NCBI RefSeq assembly: GCF_028596025.1
Contig: NZ_CP117167.1
Location: 1,116,001-1,180,000 of the forward strand
Reading direction: 5' to 3'
From: Mucilaginibacter jinjuensis
GTDB lineage: Bacteria > Bacteroidota > Bacteroidia > Sphingobacteriales > Sphingobacteriaceae
Length of the DNA stretch: 64,000 nt
In this document: piece after piece, positions 1-7,666 of the stretch
Layout of the letters: the number at the start of each line of letters is the position of its first letter
Position numbering within the stretch: position 1 is the stretch's first letter
Program-made: the position numbers and the translations under genes
Notes under the pieces: generated by a model
What the model was told of the DNA's origin: nothing
Database searches by the model: none
What the model saw: only the letters and a program-made list of their open reading frames with translations

Positions 1-294
1 TCCTTTATCCCATATCATCCGGCAATGACGCTGATAGCCGCGAACGCTCAGCATCGTTTCACAGGGCGCTAAAAAGCTTTCGATGGTCCACATGAACAGG
101 GAATGTTGTTGTGCTGCGAGACTAAAGATCTCTTTATCCAGCAACTCGAAAATGGCTTCTACCGGTAACGTCCTGTAATCCAGTTCGCGGGCCTGATTAG
201 GACGTACCTTTCGTAAGCCGCCCTTTCGCTTGGGCCAGGGCGGATCGATCAGCAATATCCCGTAAGGCTCAGCGGTGCAGGTATTTAGCTTCAC
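1..294 (-). CDS. MT-A70-type DNA adenine methyltransferase, partial (C-terminus beyond left edge)
   Basis: An open frame of 98 codons runs off the left edge of the window. It reads GILLIDPPWPKRKGG near residues 12-26, then FMWTIESFL and a conserved-looking RMIWDKG at the cut end. DPPW followed by an aromatic-rich LFMWT strand is the signature of the MT-A70 family of N6-adenine methyltransferases, which transfer a methyl group from S-adenosylmethionine to adenine. The start taken is GTG at 292-294, 26 bases inside the end of the upstream tra gene; no ATG exists in this frame between there and the DPPW motif. The overlap implies translational coupling with the transfer operon. A role in protecting the transferred DNA from host restriction is an inference. 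Most of the protein is outside the window, so specificity is unknown. Confidence 0.8.
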   Translation of the reverse strand, partial: MKLNTCTAEPYGILLIDPPWPKRKGGLRKVRPNQARELDYRTLPVEAIFELLDKEIFSLAAQQHSLFMWTIESFLAPCETMLSVRGYQRHCRMIWDKG

Positions 295-934
295 TGATCA
301 CGGAGTTGGCAATGCGTACGTCCTCGCTCTGCCAGGTTGACCACGGGTTGAGGGACGCCCAGATGCCGCGCAGCTGCGCCCAGTACATCGCCCGCTGCAT
401 GCCATAGGCCAGTCCGCGCAAGGCGTGCATTTCGGTAACGATATGGTTAAGCAATTTCCCGCGTTCGGAGCTGTCCATTAAGTTATCGCTGCCACCGCGC
501 AGCACATAGGCGGAAACATCCGCTGCCAGCGCCACTGCCCGTTTTTCGAAATCCTGGGCGCCCTGCTGCGCGAACAAAAGCAGCACCGGGTTACCGCGCG
601 CGGTCTGAACAGCCTTATCGACATCACTAACGATATCGGAACCCGTTTCGGCGATATCCCTGATCGAGTAAAGGTTATTGATCACAGAGGCCACTTCGGA
701 AAGTCCCTTATAAATTTTGTTTTGCAAATTATTGACAATGACCAGCTGCCCGCTGACGGCAAGCTGCGCGGTCTGTATCGCCGTTAATTTATTGTTGGTA
801 TTGTTTAACTGGTTATTAATAATGGCGCTGTTGGCCAGCATAGCCCCCGAGGTGACCGGGTCAACGACCAGTTCCTGGGCATGCGATGCCGTGCAAAGCA
901 ACAGCCCGGCTATAAAGAGCAGCCATGTTTTCAT
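269..934 (-). CDS. Conjugal transfer protein, TraI/VirB5-like, secreted
   Basis: A 221-residue protein starts with a clear Sec signal peptide (MKTWLLFIAGLLLCTASHA, cleavage about residue 19). The mature part is rich in Asn, Gln and Ala and is predicted mostly helical, with no catalytic motif. It follows traG with an ATGA overlap (stop of traG and start of this gene share 931-934). Its place directly after the VirB4-type ATPase and its exported helical build match the TraI (DUF4141) position in Bacteroides conjugative transposons and the general layout of VirB5 proteins. Family membership is inferred from position and layout more than from a recognised motif. Confidence 0.65.
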   Translation of the reverse strand: MKTWLLFIAGLLLCTASHAQELVVDPVTSGAMLANSAIINNQLNNTNNKLTAIQTAQLAVSGQLVIVNNLQNKIYKGLSEVASVINNLYSIRDIAETGSDIVSDVDKAVQTARGNPVLLLFAQQGAQDFEKRAVALAADVSAYVLRGGSDNLMDSSERGKLLNHIVTEMHALRGLAYGMQRAMYWAQLRGIWASLNPWSTWQSEDVRIANSVISEAKYLHR

Positions 935-3384
935 GTTAAAAGGGTTAAAGGTTTGTTCTGCCGGTTGACCTGCTGAACGAAGTCACCTGCTGGTATTCCG
1001 GCCTTATCGATGTCCGATAGGAATGCGTCCAGTGCGGCCGGATAGGAACCATAATGCTGCACATAGATCTGAACCGCATTTTTTTCCGGCTTTTCCGTGG
1101 TATAGACATAATATTGGTGGCGGCTCACTTCTACACCGTAAACCTCGCCGGTAGAACCGCGTCGTATATATACCTCGTTAAACCGGGCCCGGTCGTCGCG
1201 GTTATCCAGTTGATTGATGGTAAATATTTTACGCTGCTCCGTTGGAGAAATGGACAGCACTTTGGCGATCTCAGCGTAATTATCCCGGAATTTGCGCTGG
1301 TCGAGGAGGATAACCGTATCCGAGTTGTTGATGATACTGTCTTTAACAACGGGATTGCTTATAATATCGGAAAGTTCCTGCGTTACTTCGATGACCTCCC
1401 CCCAGAACTTGCGGACGGTTTTGTTGAGATACAATAAAAATGAACTCATGATCGGTGACATCAGCGCCCGCCAGGCTTCTTCGAGGATCAGCACTTTTCG
1501 CTGATTCTTACGGTTACGCATCTTCTGGATAAATACATCCATGATGATCAGGGTAACTATTGGCAGCAACACCGCATTATCTTGTAAAGCGTCAATTTCA
1601 TAGACCACAAACGGCTCGCTCAGCAGCGACTGGTCACCAGCTTCATTAAGGATACTTTCATATTCACCGCCCCGGTAGAACTTCTTCAGTACATAACGAA
1701 ACTCATCGAGATCGAAAGGAATACGTTCTTCGCTTTTGATCTCGGGTATTTTCTTCAGGGCAAATTCATAAAAACTGTTAAAGGACAGATCAATGCCCGA
1801 ACCTTCGGAAAAAGCGATGGCATAGTAACCGCTTACCGTGGCTGTCAGGACGTCCCTTTCGATCGTGGACACCGAACCGCCGGCACCCTTCCAAAGCAGG
1901 GCGATCAGGGTGACGAGGTTGTCTTTCTTTTCCAGGTTGTATTCATCTTCGGTGATCAGGAATGGGTTCATGGTGATCGGCCTGTCATCCGACCAGGTGA
2001 TGTATTTTCCGCCGTAATACGCGCACAGACCGGAGTAGGAATGGCCGACATCGACGATGACCACATCGACGTTAAAAAGCAGGTATTGTTCGACTAAGGA
2101 GTTCATAAAGAACGACTTACCAGAGCCGCTTGGGCCTAACACGAACTTGTTCCTGTTGTTGATGCGTCCGGTGCGCATGGGCAGGTCAGCAGGATCTATC
2201 GCTACGGGGATACCTTTATGGTCGGTCAGCCGGATGCGGAAGGACGACGCTTCATCTTCCATGGGCCGTTCCTTGAAAAAAAGGGAAAGCGCGGCGTCGC
2301 TGGTCGTCAGGAACCAGTCGTAATTGCGTAGTTCCACACCGTTGCCCGGCAGTGCCGCCCGGAACAATTCCAGTTGGTTATAGGCGTTCTGATTTGGGAT
2401 GATGCCCAGCTGAAACAAGGCGCTTTCAATAAAATTCACGGAGCGCTGTATGTCAGCGGCAGGTGCGGACAGGACAATGCTGTAGTGGACGTTGACGAGC
2501 AACTGCCCGTTGCGTGCCACATCCTTCAACAATTGGTCGATATCCTCCACGCACAATAAATTCGCCGGATCGGGAATACCGGAATGGCGCTTGCGCTTTA
2601 CTTCCAGTTTGTTTAAAAGTGACTGTTGTGCGGGGATCTCGATCACCTGGTTATACAGGATGGATTCAAAAGCAGGTACCTTATACAAAAATGAAAGCAT
2701 GTCTACCGGAAATCCGCGCACCGCTTCATTTTCATTGAGTTCGGTAAATGTCCCGATCTCTGCTGGCATATCTACATTTTCGCTGTTCACCAGCGGAATG
2801 CAGCGTATGGAGCGGTCACCCATTTGGATCTCGGTGTCCGTAGGTTTAAAATTATTGAGGGAAAATGGCGCCTCGCCAAACCGCATGGCCAGTACCCGGC
2901 GGATAAGGCCGCTGATCTTGGTTTCGTTTAGTATGACGGGTTCGCATCTGGCGGCTTTTAATACATCGGTAACCTTGACAACCGATGTGCGGAAGTCCCT
3001 TAATTGTTTCGGGTCATACACATAGAAACGCCCTTTTTTTACTTGCCTGGTGATGGTCAGGTAAGTGTCTATGCGCAGGGCCGCACGACCGGCAAAATGG
3101 GCATTGAATTTTTGTTGCAGGTATTCGGACGCCGGCGGCGGGTCGAAAGGCGCTTTATGCAGGATATCCTGTTTTTGCAGCAGATAACCGTCACCCAATA
3201 TTTTGATAATGCCGGTGAGCAGATTTTGAAACTCGTCATAATCGCCTGCTGCCGCCGAATACTGGATGACCGGATTTTTCATGGCGATCACGACAGAAAA
3301 CTCACCGCTTGCACTATACAGGATATCAAAGTCCTTACCGGCATCCACGCCGATATAGGGCGTTTCAAAATTCCGGGCGTTCAT
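931..3384 (-). CDS. traG: TraG, VirB4-like conjugation ATPase
   Basis: This 817-residue protein is the main ATPase of the mating-pair apparatus. The N-terminal third matches the Bacteroidetes TraG N-terminal domain, and the C-terminal half is a P-loop NTPase with Walker A GPSGSGKS at residues 417-424 and a Walker B-like VLILEEAW in the C-terminal third. VirB4 ATPases sit on the inner membrane and energise assembly of the type IV secretion channel. The length is close to the usual 800-840 residues, with no frameshift. The start overlaps the end of traF by 20 bases and the stop overlaps the next gene by four, so it lies in one tightly packed operon. Confidence 0.93.
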   Translation of the reverse strand: MNARNFETPYIGVDAGKDFDILYSASGEFSVVIAMKNPVIQYSAAAGDYDEFQNLLTGIIKILGDGYLLQKQDILHKAPFDPPPASEYLQQKFNAHFAGRAALRIDTYLTITRQVKKGRFYVYDPKQLRDFRTSVVKVTDVLKAARCEPVILNETKISGLIRRVLAMRFGEAPFSLNNFKPTDTEIQMGDRSIRCIPLVNSENVDMPAEIGTFTELNENEAVRGFPVDMLSFLYKVPAFESILYNQVIEIPAQQSLLNKLEVKRKRHSGIPDPANLLCVEDIDQLLKDVARNGQLLVNVHYSIVLSAPAADIQRSVNFIESALFQLGIIPNQNAYNQLELFRAALPGNGVELRNYDWFLTTSDAALSLFFKERPMEDEASSFRIRLTDHKGIPVAIDPADLPMRTGRINNRNKFVLGPSGSGKSFFMNSLVEQYLLFNVDVVIVDVGHSYSGLCAYYGGKYITWSDDRPITMNPFLITEDEYNLEKKDNLVTLIALLWKGAGGSVSTIERDVLTATVSGYYAIAFSEGSGIDLSFNSFYEFALKKIPEIKSEERIPFDLDEFRYVLKKFYRGGEYESILNEAGDQSLLSEPFVVYEIDALQDNAVLLPIVTLIIMDVFIQKMRNRKNQRKVLILEEAWRALMSPIMSSFLLYLNKTVRKFWGEVIEVTQELSDIISNPVVKDSIINNSDTVILLDQRKFRDNYAEIAKVLSISPTEQRKIFTINQLDNRDDRARFNEVYIRRGSTGEVYGVEVSRHQYYVYTTEKPEKNAVQIYVQHYGSYPAALDAFLSDIDKAGIPAGDFVQQVNRQNKPLTLLT

Positions 3385-3658
3385 AGATCAAAGGAGTGAC
3401 GATGAAAATACCTTTGTGCCGGGTCTTGTTATACAGGCCCTTTTTCTGGCGTGAGGCGATGTAGACCAGGCCGCCGACGATGCAGCCGATCAATACGATG
3501 GTTCCGAGCCACATGTTGATCACCGCCATCGTGACGGAGCCAAGGACAAGGCCGGTGAGTACGGCGCCTATTCCCCAGTAAATGAATTTGCCCCGGAAAC
3601 CTTTGTAAATAAGGGGCCGCGAAAGCCCCTTATAAACTGTAAATTTTCGCTGCGTCAT
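3365..3658 (-). CDS. traF: TraF, DUF4133 conjugal transfer membrane protein
   Basis: The protein is 97 residues from the start chosen. It begins MTQRKFTVYKGLSRPL and has two adjacent hydrophobic segments (about residues 25-45 and 50-70) separated by a short turn, the usual DUF4133 pattern of a short basic N-terminus and a VirB3-like hairpin. A longer frame adds 21 unconserved residues upstream; I prefer the internal ATG at 3656-3658 because it makes an ATGA overlap with the stop of traE and matches the family N-terminus. It probably works with TraG, as VirB3 does with VirB4. Confidence 0.88.
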   Translation of the reverse strand: MTQRKFTVYKGLSRPLIYKGFRGKFIYWGIGAVLTGLVLGSVTMAVINMWLGTIVLIGCIVGGLVYIASRQKKGLYNKTRHKGIFIVTPLIYERPEF

Positions 3659-3963
3659 AAACCGAAGAAGGCTTTGATTATCAGCGAGGATAGCACCAGA
3701 AAGAGACAGGAACCTCCCCATCCCATCAGCTCTTTGTTGATGTCCTGGTCACCGCTGTTCCATTTCGAATACACGCGGATACCGCCGACAATGCCGACGA
3801 TCCCGCCGATAACCAAAGTAATGTCGGTAACCGGGTCTACATAGGTCTTCAGGTTAGAAGTAGCGGCGTTAAGGCCGTTGACGCCGCTTTGGGCAAATAC
3901 GAAGATTGGGCTGACGATAAGCGCCAGTACCCAGGCCAGCTTGCGCCGGATGTTTTTAAGCAT
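3655..3963 (-). CDS. traE: TraE, DUF4134 conjugal transfer membrane protein
   Basis: A 102-residue protein with a signal-like hydrophobic N-terminus (cleavage near AQSG, residue 25) and two further membrane segments around residues 45-65 and 80-100, separated by a polar SKWNSGDQDINKE loop. This is the DUF4134 (TraE) architecture, a VirB2-like small membrane protein that may be pilin-like. It sits directly before traF with an ATGA overlap. A second DUF4134 protein is encoded immediately upstream (4036-4323), so this is one of a tandem pair. Confidence 0.88.
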   Translation of the reverse strand: MLKNIRRKLAWVLALIVSPIFVFAQSGVNGLNAATSNLKTYVDPVTDITLVIGGIVGIVGGIRVYSKWNSGDQDINKELMGWGGSCLFLVLSSLIIKAFFGL

Positions 3964-4035
3964 GAAAAAAGCATAAAAGAGAATTTTTTGAAGCCGGCTT
4001 AAGGAATTCGTGCGGCTAACATGGAAATACTGGTT

Positions 4036-4323
4036 TTAGATACCGAAAACGGCCTGACAGAACGCGCCGAGTAAAACCATAAACAAGGCGGAAAAGAACC
4101 AGGCAGCTACTTCAGCTGTGAATCGCTCGCGGCCCATCTGTAAGTTGTGGTAAATGCGCACAGCACCGATGATGCCTAATATGGCGGCCAGGACGAGCGA
4201 CAGGTCACGCGCTGAAAAGAACGACTGCGTCAGGTCTGAGCGGGCTTCCTGCATTTCGGTTATACCGGGCTGACAGATGGCAGCGAACGGAATAAACAGG
4301 AGCATTACCAGCAGCTTCTTCAT
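4036..4323 (-). CDS. Second DUF4134 (TraE-like) membrane protein
   Basis: This 95-residue protein has the same layout as the neighbouring TraE: a short signal segment (MKKLLVMLLFIPFAAICQPG), a hydrophobic helix around residues 40-60, a charged HNLQMGRERF loop and a C-terminal hydrophobic helix ending in FGI. It is clearly paralogous to 3655-3963 but diverged, and a 72-base gap separates them. Having two DUF4134 proteins suggests either a two-component pilin-like structure or an old duplication. It follows the 4325-4633 membrane-protein gene after one base. Confidence 0.82.
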   Translation of the reverse strand: MKKLLVMLLFIPFAAICQPGITEMQEARSDLTQSFFSARDLSLVLAAILGIIGAVRIYHNLQMGRERFTAEVAAWFFSALFMVLLGAFCQAVFGI

Positions 4324-4324
4324 T

Positions 4325-4633
4325 TTAAAAGGTAACCGACTGGTTGTAGGCGATCAGCTCTAATTTGGCGTGCTGGAAAAGCTCCTTTACTCTTAACCCG
4401 CCAAGGCCGGAGGTTGCGACCTCAACGGGCGCTTTTGGGGAAGCCGGCTGATTTTTTTCTTCCGTAACTTCCGGGCTTACCTGCTGCGGGGCTGCGGTTT
4501 CGTCAAAATGCAGCTCAGGGGCCGCCTCTTTATCGCCAGCCCCTTTCCCGCGAAGGAGGTCCCAGGCAATGTTCAGCAGGTAATAAAAGCCATACAATGC
4601 TGCTAACCAGGAGATGAATTTGATCCAGGTCAT
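4325..4633 (-). CDS. Conjugal transfer region membrane protein, unknown family
   Basis: A 102-residue protein with one N-terminal membrane helix (about residues 5-25), then an acidic, Pro/Ala/Glu-rich linker and a C-terminal stretch (LRVKELFQHAKLELIAYNQSVTF) likely to form a short helix. I do not recognise a family. It lies between the ribbon-helix-helix-like gene (4-base overlap at 4630-4633) and the DUF4134 gene, where TraC/TraD-type small proteins lie in Bacteroides conjugative transposons. It is probably an inner-membrane accessory of the transfer channel; that is inference from position. Confidence 0.6.
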   Translation of the reverse strand: MTWIKFISWLAALYGFYYLLNIAWDLLRGKGAGDKEAAPELHFDETAAPQQVSPEVTEEKNQPASPKAPVEVATSGLGGLRVKELFQHAKLELIAYNQSVTF

Positions 4634-4965
4634 AAGGTCATGTTTTGAATGAATTGTTTAATGATCGCTTTGAGTTCGGGGTTGCCCTCGAATAGCTGTT
4701 TAACGGCGAAGGCTACCAGGCGTGTAACATCGACGCCCGTTGCCATTTTAAAATGATTAAGCGTCTTTACCGTTTTTTCGTCGAACCTGACGTGTACCAG
4801 GCTTTTGTGGTTCGAATTGTCATAGGCCCTGATGAGCGCCAGGATCCCGGCTTCTTCAGACAGGGCTTTTTTTTCCCTGGTTACCTTCGGTGGTTTCCCG
4901 TTTTCAGGTGGCGGCTGCGCGATACGGTTGCGTATCTCGTCGGCCAATGAGGTGATCTTGGTCAT
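4630..4965 (-). CDS. Small ribbon-helix-helix-like protein in transfer operon
   Basis: This 111-residue, basic protein has a disordered, proline-rich N-terminal half and a C-terminal half that reads SLVHVRFDEKTVKTLNHFK followed by two helices. The strand-helix-helix pattern suggests a ribbon-helix-helix DNA-binding fold. It lies four bases after parA, so the two may form a partition or relaxosome-related pair, as TraA/TraB do in Bacteroides elements. The DNA-binding role is inferred from the pattern only. Confidence 0.6.
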   Translation of the reverse strand: MTKITSLADEIRNRIAQPPPENGKPPKVTREKKALSEEAGILALIRAYDNSNHKSLVHVRFDEKTVKTLNHFKMATGVDVTRLVAFAVKQLFEGNPELKAIIKQFIQNMTL

Positions 4966-4969
4966 CGCT

Positions 4970-5614
4970 TCAGCCGTTTGGGGGCGCTGCCAGTTTTTCT
5001 GCTATGACCGTATAGATCTGGTCGAAGACCGGAATGATCACCGGGATCACGGGCAGCGGTGTCATGAAGGTGGTCACCCGCTGAAAATCGATCCTGTCCG
5101 GTATCAGCGGTGCCATGACCCCCAATTTTGAAAGCTGCTTGTTGACTTCCTGCATCGTTTCATAACGCACATTTGCTTTGACCCGGTTGGGAATAAAAAT
5201 GATGGGTATGGCCGGGTTGATCTTACGCAGCACGATGGCGAATAAAATGGTCGAGTCGAAGCTGAATTCATCATAGGAAAACGGGCAGATCAGCAGGTCT
5301 GCCGAATCAAAGACCGGCAGGAGGCCGTCGTCATCCAGCTTTCCCGGCAGATCAATGATGACTGCTTCGGTCGGGGTTTGCATAATAGCGCTCTGTAATA
5401 CAGGGTAATGGGCTAATTGCGCGGCGACGACATCATATGGCGGTTTGTTTTCCAGCACTTTGCCTTTTTCAAATTTTTGCGCAATAGACTGCTGGTAGTC
5501 CATGTCGATGAGCGTCACCTTTTGTTGTTTAACCAGGGTCAGGTAGTTGGCCAGTAAAAGAGCGATCGTGCTCTTTCCGCACCCGCCTTTCTGGTTGCCG
5601 ATAAGAATGTTCAT
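4970..5614 (-). CDS. ParA-family ATPase (TraA-like)
   Basis: A 214-residue MinD/ParA-family ATPase. The deviant Walker A motif QKGGCGKST lies at residues 8-16, followed by DMDYQQS (Walker A') near 40 and VIIDLPGKLDDD (Walker B region) near 90. The start chosen is the ATG at 5612-5614 because the family begins two or three residues before the first beta strand; a longer frame would add 29 unrelated residues from the end of the relaxase region. ParA proteins bind DNA or membrane in an ATP-dependent way and position plasmids or protein complexes. Here it heads the tra operon just after the relaxase gene. Confidence 0.88.
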   Translation of the reverse strand: MNILIGNQKGGCGKSTIALLLANYLTLVKQQKVTLIDMDYQQSIAQKFEKGKVLENKPPYDVVAAQLAHYPVLQSAIMQTPTEAVIIDLPGKLDDDGLLPVFDSADLLICPFSYDEFSFDSTILFAIVLRKINPAIPIIFIPNRVKANVRYETMQEVNKQLSKLGVMAPLIPDRIDFQRVTTFMTPLPVIPVIIPVFDQIYTVIAEKLAAPPNG

Positions 5615-5630
5615 GAAGTTGAGATTAAAA

Positions 5631-6743
5631 TTAACGGGTGTTTGTGCGCGCCTTTTTCTGCCTGCGCCTGCGTGGGCCATGGATCTGCTGATCGTCCACA
5701 TCGTTGCTCAGATAAGGGCGGAAATACGTCAGATAGTTGCTTTTTAACTGTTTTTCCGCCGCCTCGGTGCTATTTTCCGGCAGAGAAGAACTTTGTGAAG
5801 GGCCGGCTTCGGTACCGGTAAGTACCGCCAGCTTCATGATCTCGCTGCCCTTGAACACCCGCTGCTGCACATGGTCGATGACCGTATAGCCATAGGGCGG
5901 TTTATCCCCGGACGCATGAAAGATCATTTCGATGCCGAATTCTTTTCTGAGAAAATCCCCAAGCTCGGAACGGTAAGGACCGGTCTGCGAGGTTCTCCCG
6001 CCGGGTAAATTGAGGGTGGCACGTTCGGGAACCGCATTAAATTGTTCCCGGTATTTGCTGAAGATCGCTTTCCAACGGATGGCCTGGGCCTTATCAGGCA
6101 CATAGGCAGAAAGCCGTTCTTCCACGCGTTGCTCACTGACCGCAAAAAGCTGGCGTCCAAATTTGTAAAGCAACAGCTCGTTGTCCTTTTCACGGACCTG
6201 GTAGCCCATTCCTTCCAGCAACAGCAGCACCTGCGCCTTCGTGGAACACTGGTATTGCAATGCCTTGGCTGCATCCAGCTGCGCCTGGTGCGCCTCATCC
6301 TTTTGCAGCAATTGATTAAGCTGGTTTACGGCACGCCGGTGTTCGAAGGCGCTGTCGATCTTTTTGCCCTGCCGGTCAACCCGCGTACTGACCATGTGCA
6401 CATGCGACTGATCGGTATCGCGGTGATGCACCAGAAGGTAAGGCTGATCCTTGTAGCCCATCCGGTCCAGCCACTGCCCGGCAAGTTGTGCCAATTTATC
6501 CTTGTCAAAGGAATGATCCGGCGCGGAGATCATGGCATGGAACTGAGGAAGCCTTACGTTTCGATTGAGGCCCGACAACGCTTCCAGGTAGTTACGGTAG
6601 TCTTCCGGCCTTACTTCGCGCAGTTGCCGCAGTGCTCCAAACCCTGAAACTTTCATTAAGGTAGCCTGTCCTTTTGCGATCTTATCAAAATTGTAAGTGA
6701 TCGCCTTGAACGAAGCGCTGGCCCGGAAAATTTTAACGATCAT
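5631..6743 (-). CDS. mobB: MobB-type relaxase / mobilisation nuclease
   Basis: A 370-residue relaxase. The metal-binding three-histidine motif HHRDTDQSHVH is at residues 106-116 in the typical H-D-T-D-x-x-H-V-H form of relaxase/mobilisation nuclease domains, and a Tyr near the N-terminus (YNFD, residue 17) could be the nicking tyrosine. The C-terminus is very basic (PRRRRQKK). The enzyme nicks oriT and stays bound to the 5' end during transfer. The internal ATG at 6741-6743 is preferred because MIVKIF is the usual relaxase start; the longer frame adds only seven residues. It lies 16 bases before parA and 345 bases after the mobA/C gene, an unusually long spacer for this pair. Confidence 0.88.
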   Translation of the reverse strand: MIVKIFRASASFKAITYNFDKIAKGQATLMKVSGFGALRQLREVRPEDYRNYLEALSGLNRNVRLPQFHAMISAPDHSFDKDKLAQLAGQWLDRMGYKDQPYLLVHHRDTDQSHVHMVSTRVDRQGKKIDSAFEHRRAVNQLNQLLQKDEAHQAQLDAAKALQYQCSTKAQVLLLLEGMGYQVREKDNELLLYKFGRQLFAVSEQRVEERLSAYVPDKAQAIRWKAIFSKYREQFNAVPERATLNLPGGRTSQTGPYRSELGDFLRKEFGIEMIFHASGDKPPYGYTVIDHVQQRVFKGSEIMKLAVLTGTEAGPSQSSSLPENSTEAAEKQLKSNYLTYFRPYLSNDVDDQQIHGPRRRRQKKARTNTR

Positions 6744-7088
6744 AATAAATGAGCGAAGTAACAAAAGAACACGTTAACGGCCTATTACTGCAGCCGTGTA
6801 ACTTCATAGCCGAATAACGATGCAGCAAACGACCGGTGCAACAATAGCACTATAGATCATGATAACAGATCAACATCCTAACTGCCGATCAGTATAGCGG
6901 CAGACCAGCAGAACGAAAGTGCAAGGTAACCGGCTAACGACGGAGCTAAGGAGCCCTGTAATTAGGGATCAGACTAACCGGCCAACTATAAAACTGTGGA
7001 ACAATATAGCGGCAGCACAACAGAATGATATATTAATGTAGCGATAATACCTGGTAGCTGCGGAGCAGCAGAGCCTGATAGCAGCCGA
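6744..7088. other. Non-coding spacer between mobA/C and mobB with degenerate repeats
   Basis: These 345 bases hold no reading frame of note. They are full of short related words. The clearest pair is TATAGCGGCAG followed by a CAGAAcGA/CAGAAtGA tail at 6893-6916 and again at 7005-7028 (about 19 of 24 bases the same, 112 bases apart), plus scattered GCTAACG, ACCGG and GATCA words. Its role is unknown; it may be a relaxase-binding region or a decayed gene part. Confidence 0.4.
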
Positions 7089-7493
7089 TCACGGTATCAA
7101 AGACCTGATCAGTTTTCGGAATAACACAGCGAGTTCCATTTGTTCATCCTCATGACGGCGAAGCAGCCGGAGATATTCGTCAACGACGGGAGGTGATAAA
7201 AGCCCTCGTTTTTGCAAGCGGTTCGCATAACGTGCCAGTTGATTGATATTATTTCCGCTTCTCGATAATTCCAGGCTGATTGCGTCCAGACGGCCCATCA
7301 GCTCAGCGGCATTCACGGCAAGCCCCTTTCCCTCAAACAATAACTTCTGCCTGACCAGTTCGGTCTTCTTTAAACCCAGTTCCCTTTCCAGTTGCTCCAC
7401 CTGCCGGTATTCGGCTTCCGTAAACCGGACGTCGATCTTAAAAGATCGCCTGTCATTACCCGCTGGCGGCCTGCCGCCCTTGTTCCTGGTCAT
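7089..7493 (-). CDS. Mobilisation accessory protein, MobA/MobC-like
   Basis: A 134-residue basic protein. After an RNKGGRPPAGNDRR tail, FKIDVRFTEAEYRQVEQLERELG is a ribbon-helix-helix-type DNA-binding segment, and SGNNINQLARYANR (around residues 77-90) matches the GNNxNQxA motif of MobC-type relaxosome proteins. The start taken is the ATG at 7491-7493; a longer frame reads through the palindromic upstream region and has no family likeness. The protein probably binds oriT and helps MobB nick it. The neighbouring 64-bp inverted repeat upstream is a likely target. Confidence 0.85.
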   Translation of the reverse strand: MTRNKGGRPPAGNDRRSFKIDVRFTEAEYRQVEQLERELGLKKTELVRQKLLFEGKGLAVNAAELMGRLDAISLELSRSGNNINQLARYANRLQKRGLLSPPVVDEYLRLLRRHEDEQMELAVLFRKLIRSLIP

Positions 7494-7526
7494 AAGCAAA
7501 GAAATTGAGTTGCGAAATTTCTTCCC

Positions 7527-7542
7527 CCCGGCATCAGCCGGG
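7527..7542. repeat. Perfect short inverted repeat next to oriT candidate
   Basis: CCCGGC at 7527-7532 and GCCGGG at 7537-7542 form a perfect six-base stem with a four-base loop. It abuts the larger near-palindrome at 7542-7605, so the two make a double-hairpin block upstream of the mobA/C gene. Confidence 0.6.
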
Positions 7543-7605
7543 CAAGATTCTTTTTGGCAGACCGGAAATCCCGAAGGGTTTCCGTCGGACAAAAAGACAT
7601 CTTGC
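7542..7605. promoter_or_regulatory. Near-palindrome, candidate oriT / relaxosome site
   Basis: The outer arms GCAAGATTCTTTTTG (7542-7556) and CAAAAAGACATCTTGC (7590-7605) are reverse complements with a single bulged base. An inner arm pair, GGAAATCCC (7564-7572) and GGGTTTCC (7576-7583), pairs with one bulged T around a three-base loop. The whole block sits just upstream of the mobilisation gene start (7493) and downstream of the primase-like gene, where oriT is often found in Bacteroidetes mobilisable elements. It could also fold in the mobA/C mRNA leader. The nick site cannot be read from sequence. Confidence 0.55.
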
Positions 7606-7666
7606 AGGGTAAAAAACAAGAGGGCCCCCTGCATTAATAAAACGGCACTTTTTGTGAAAAGAAGCC

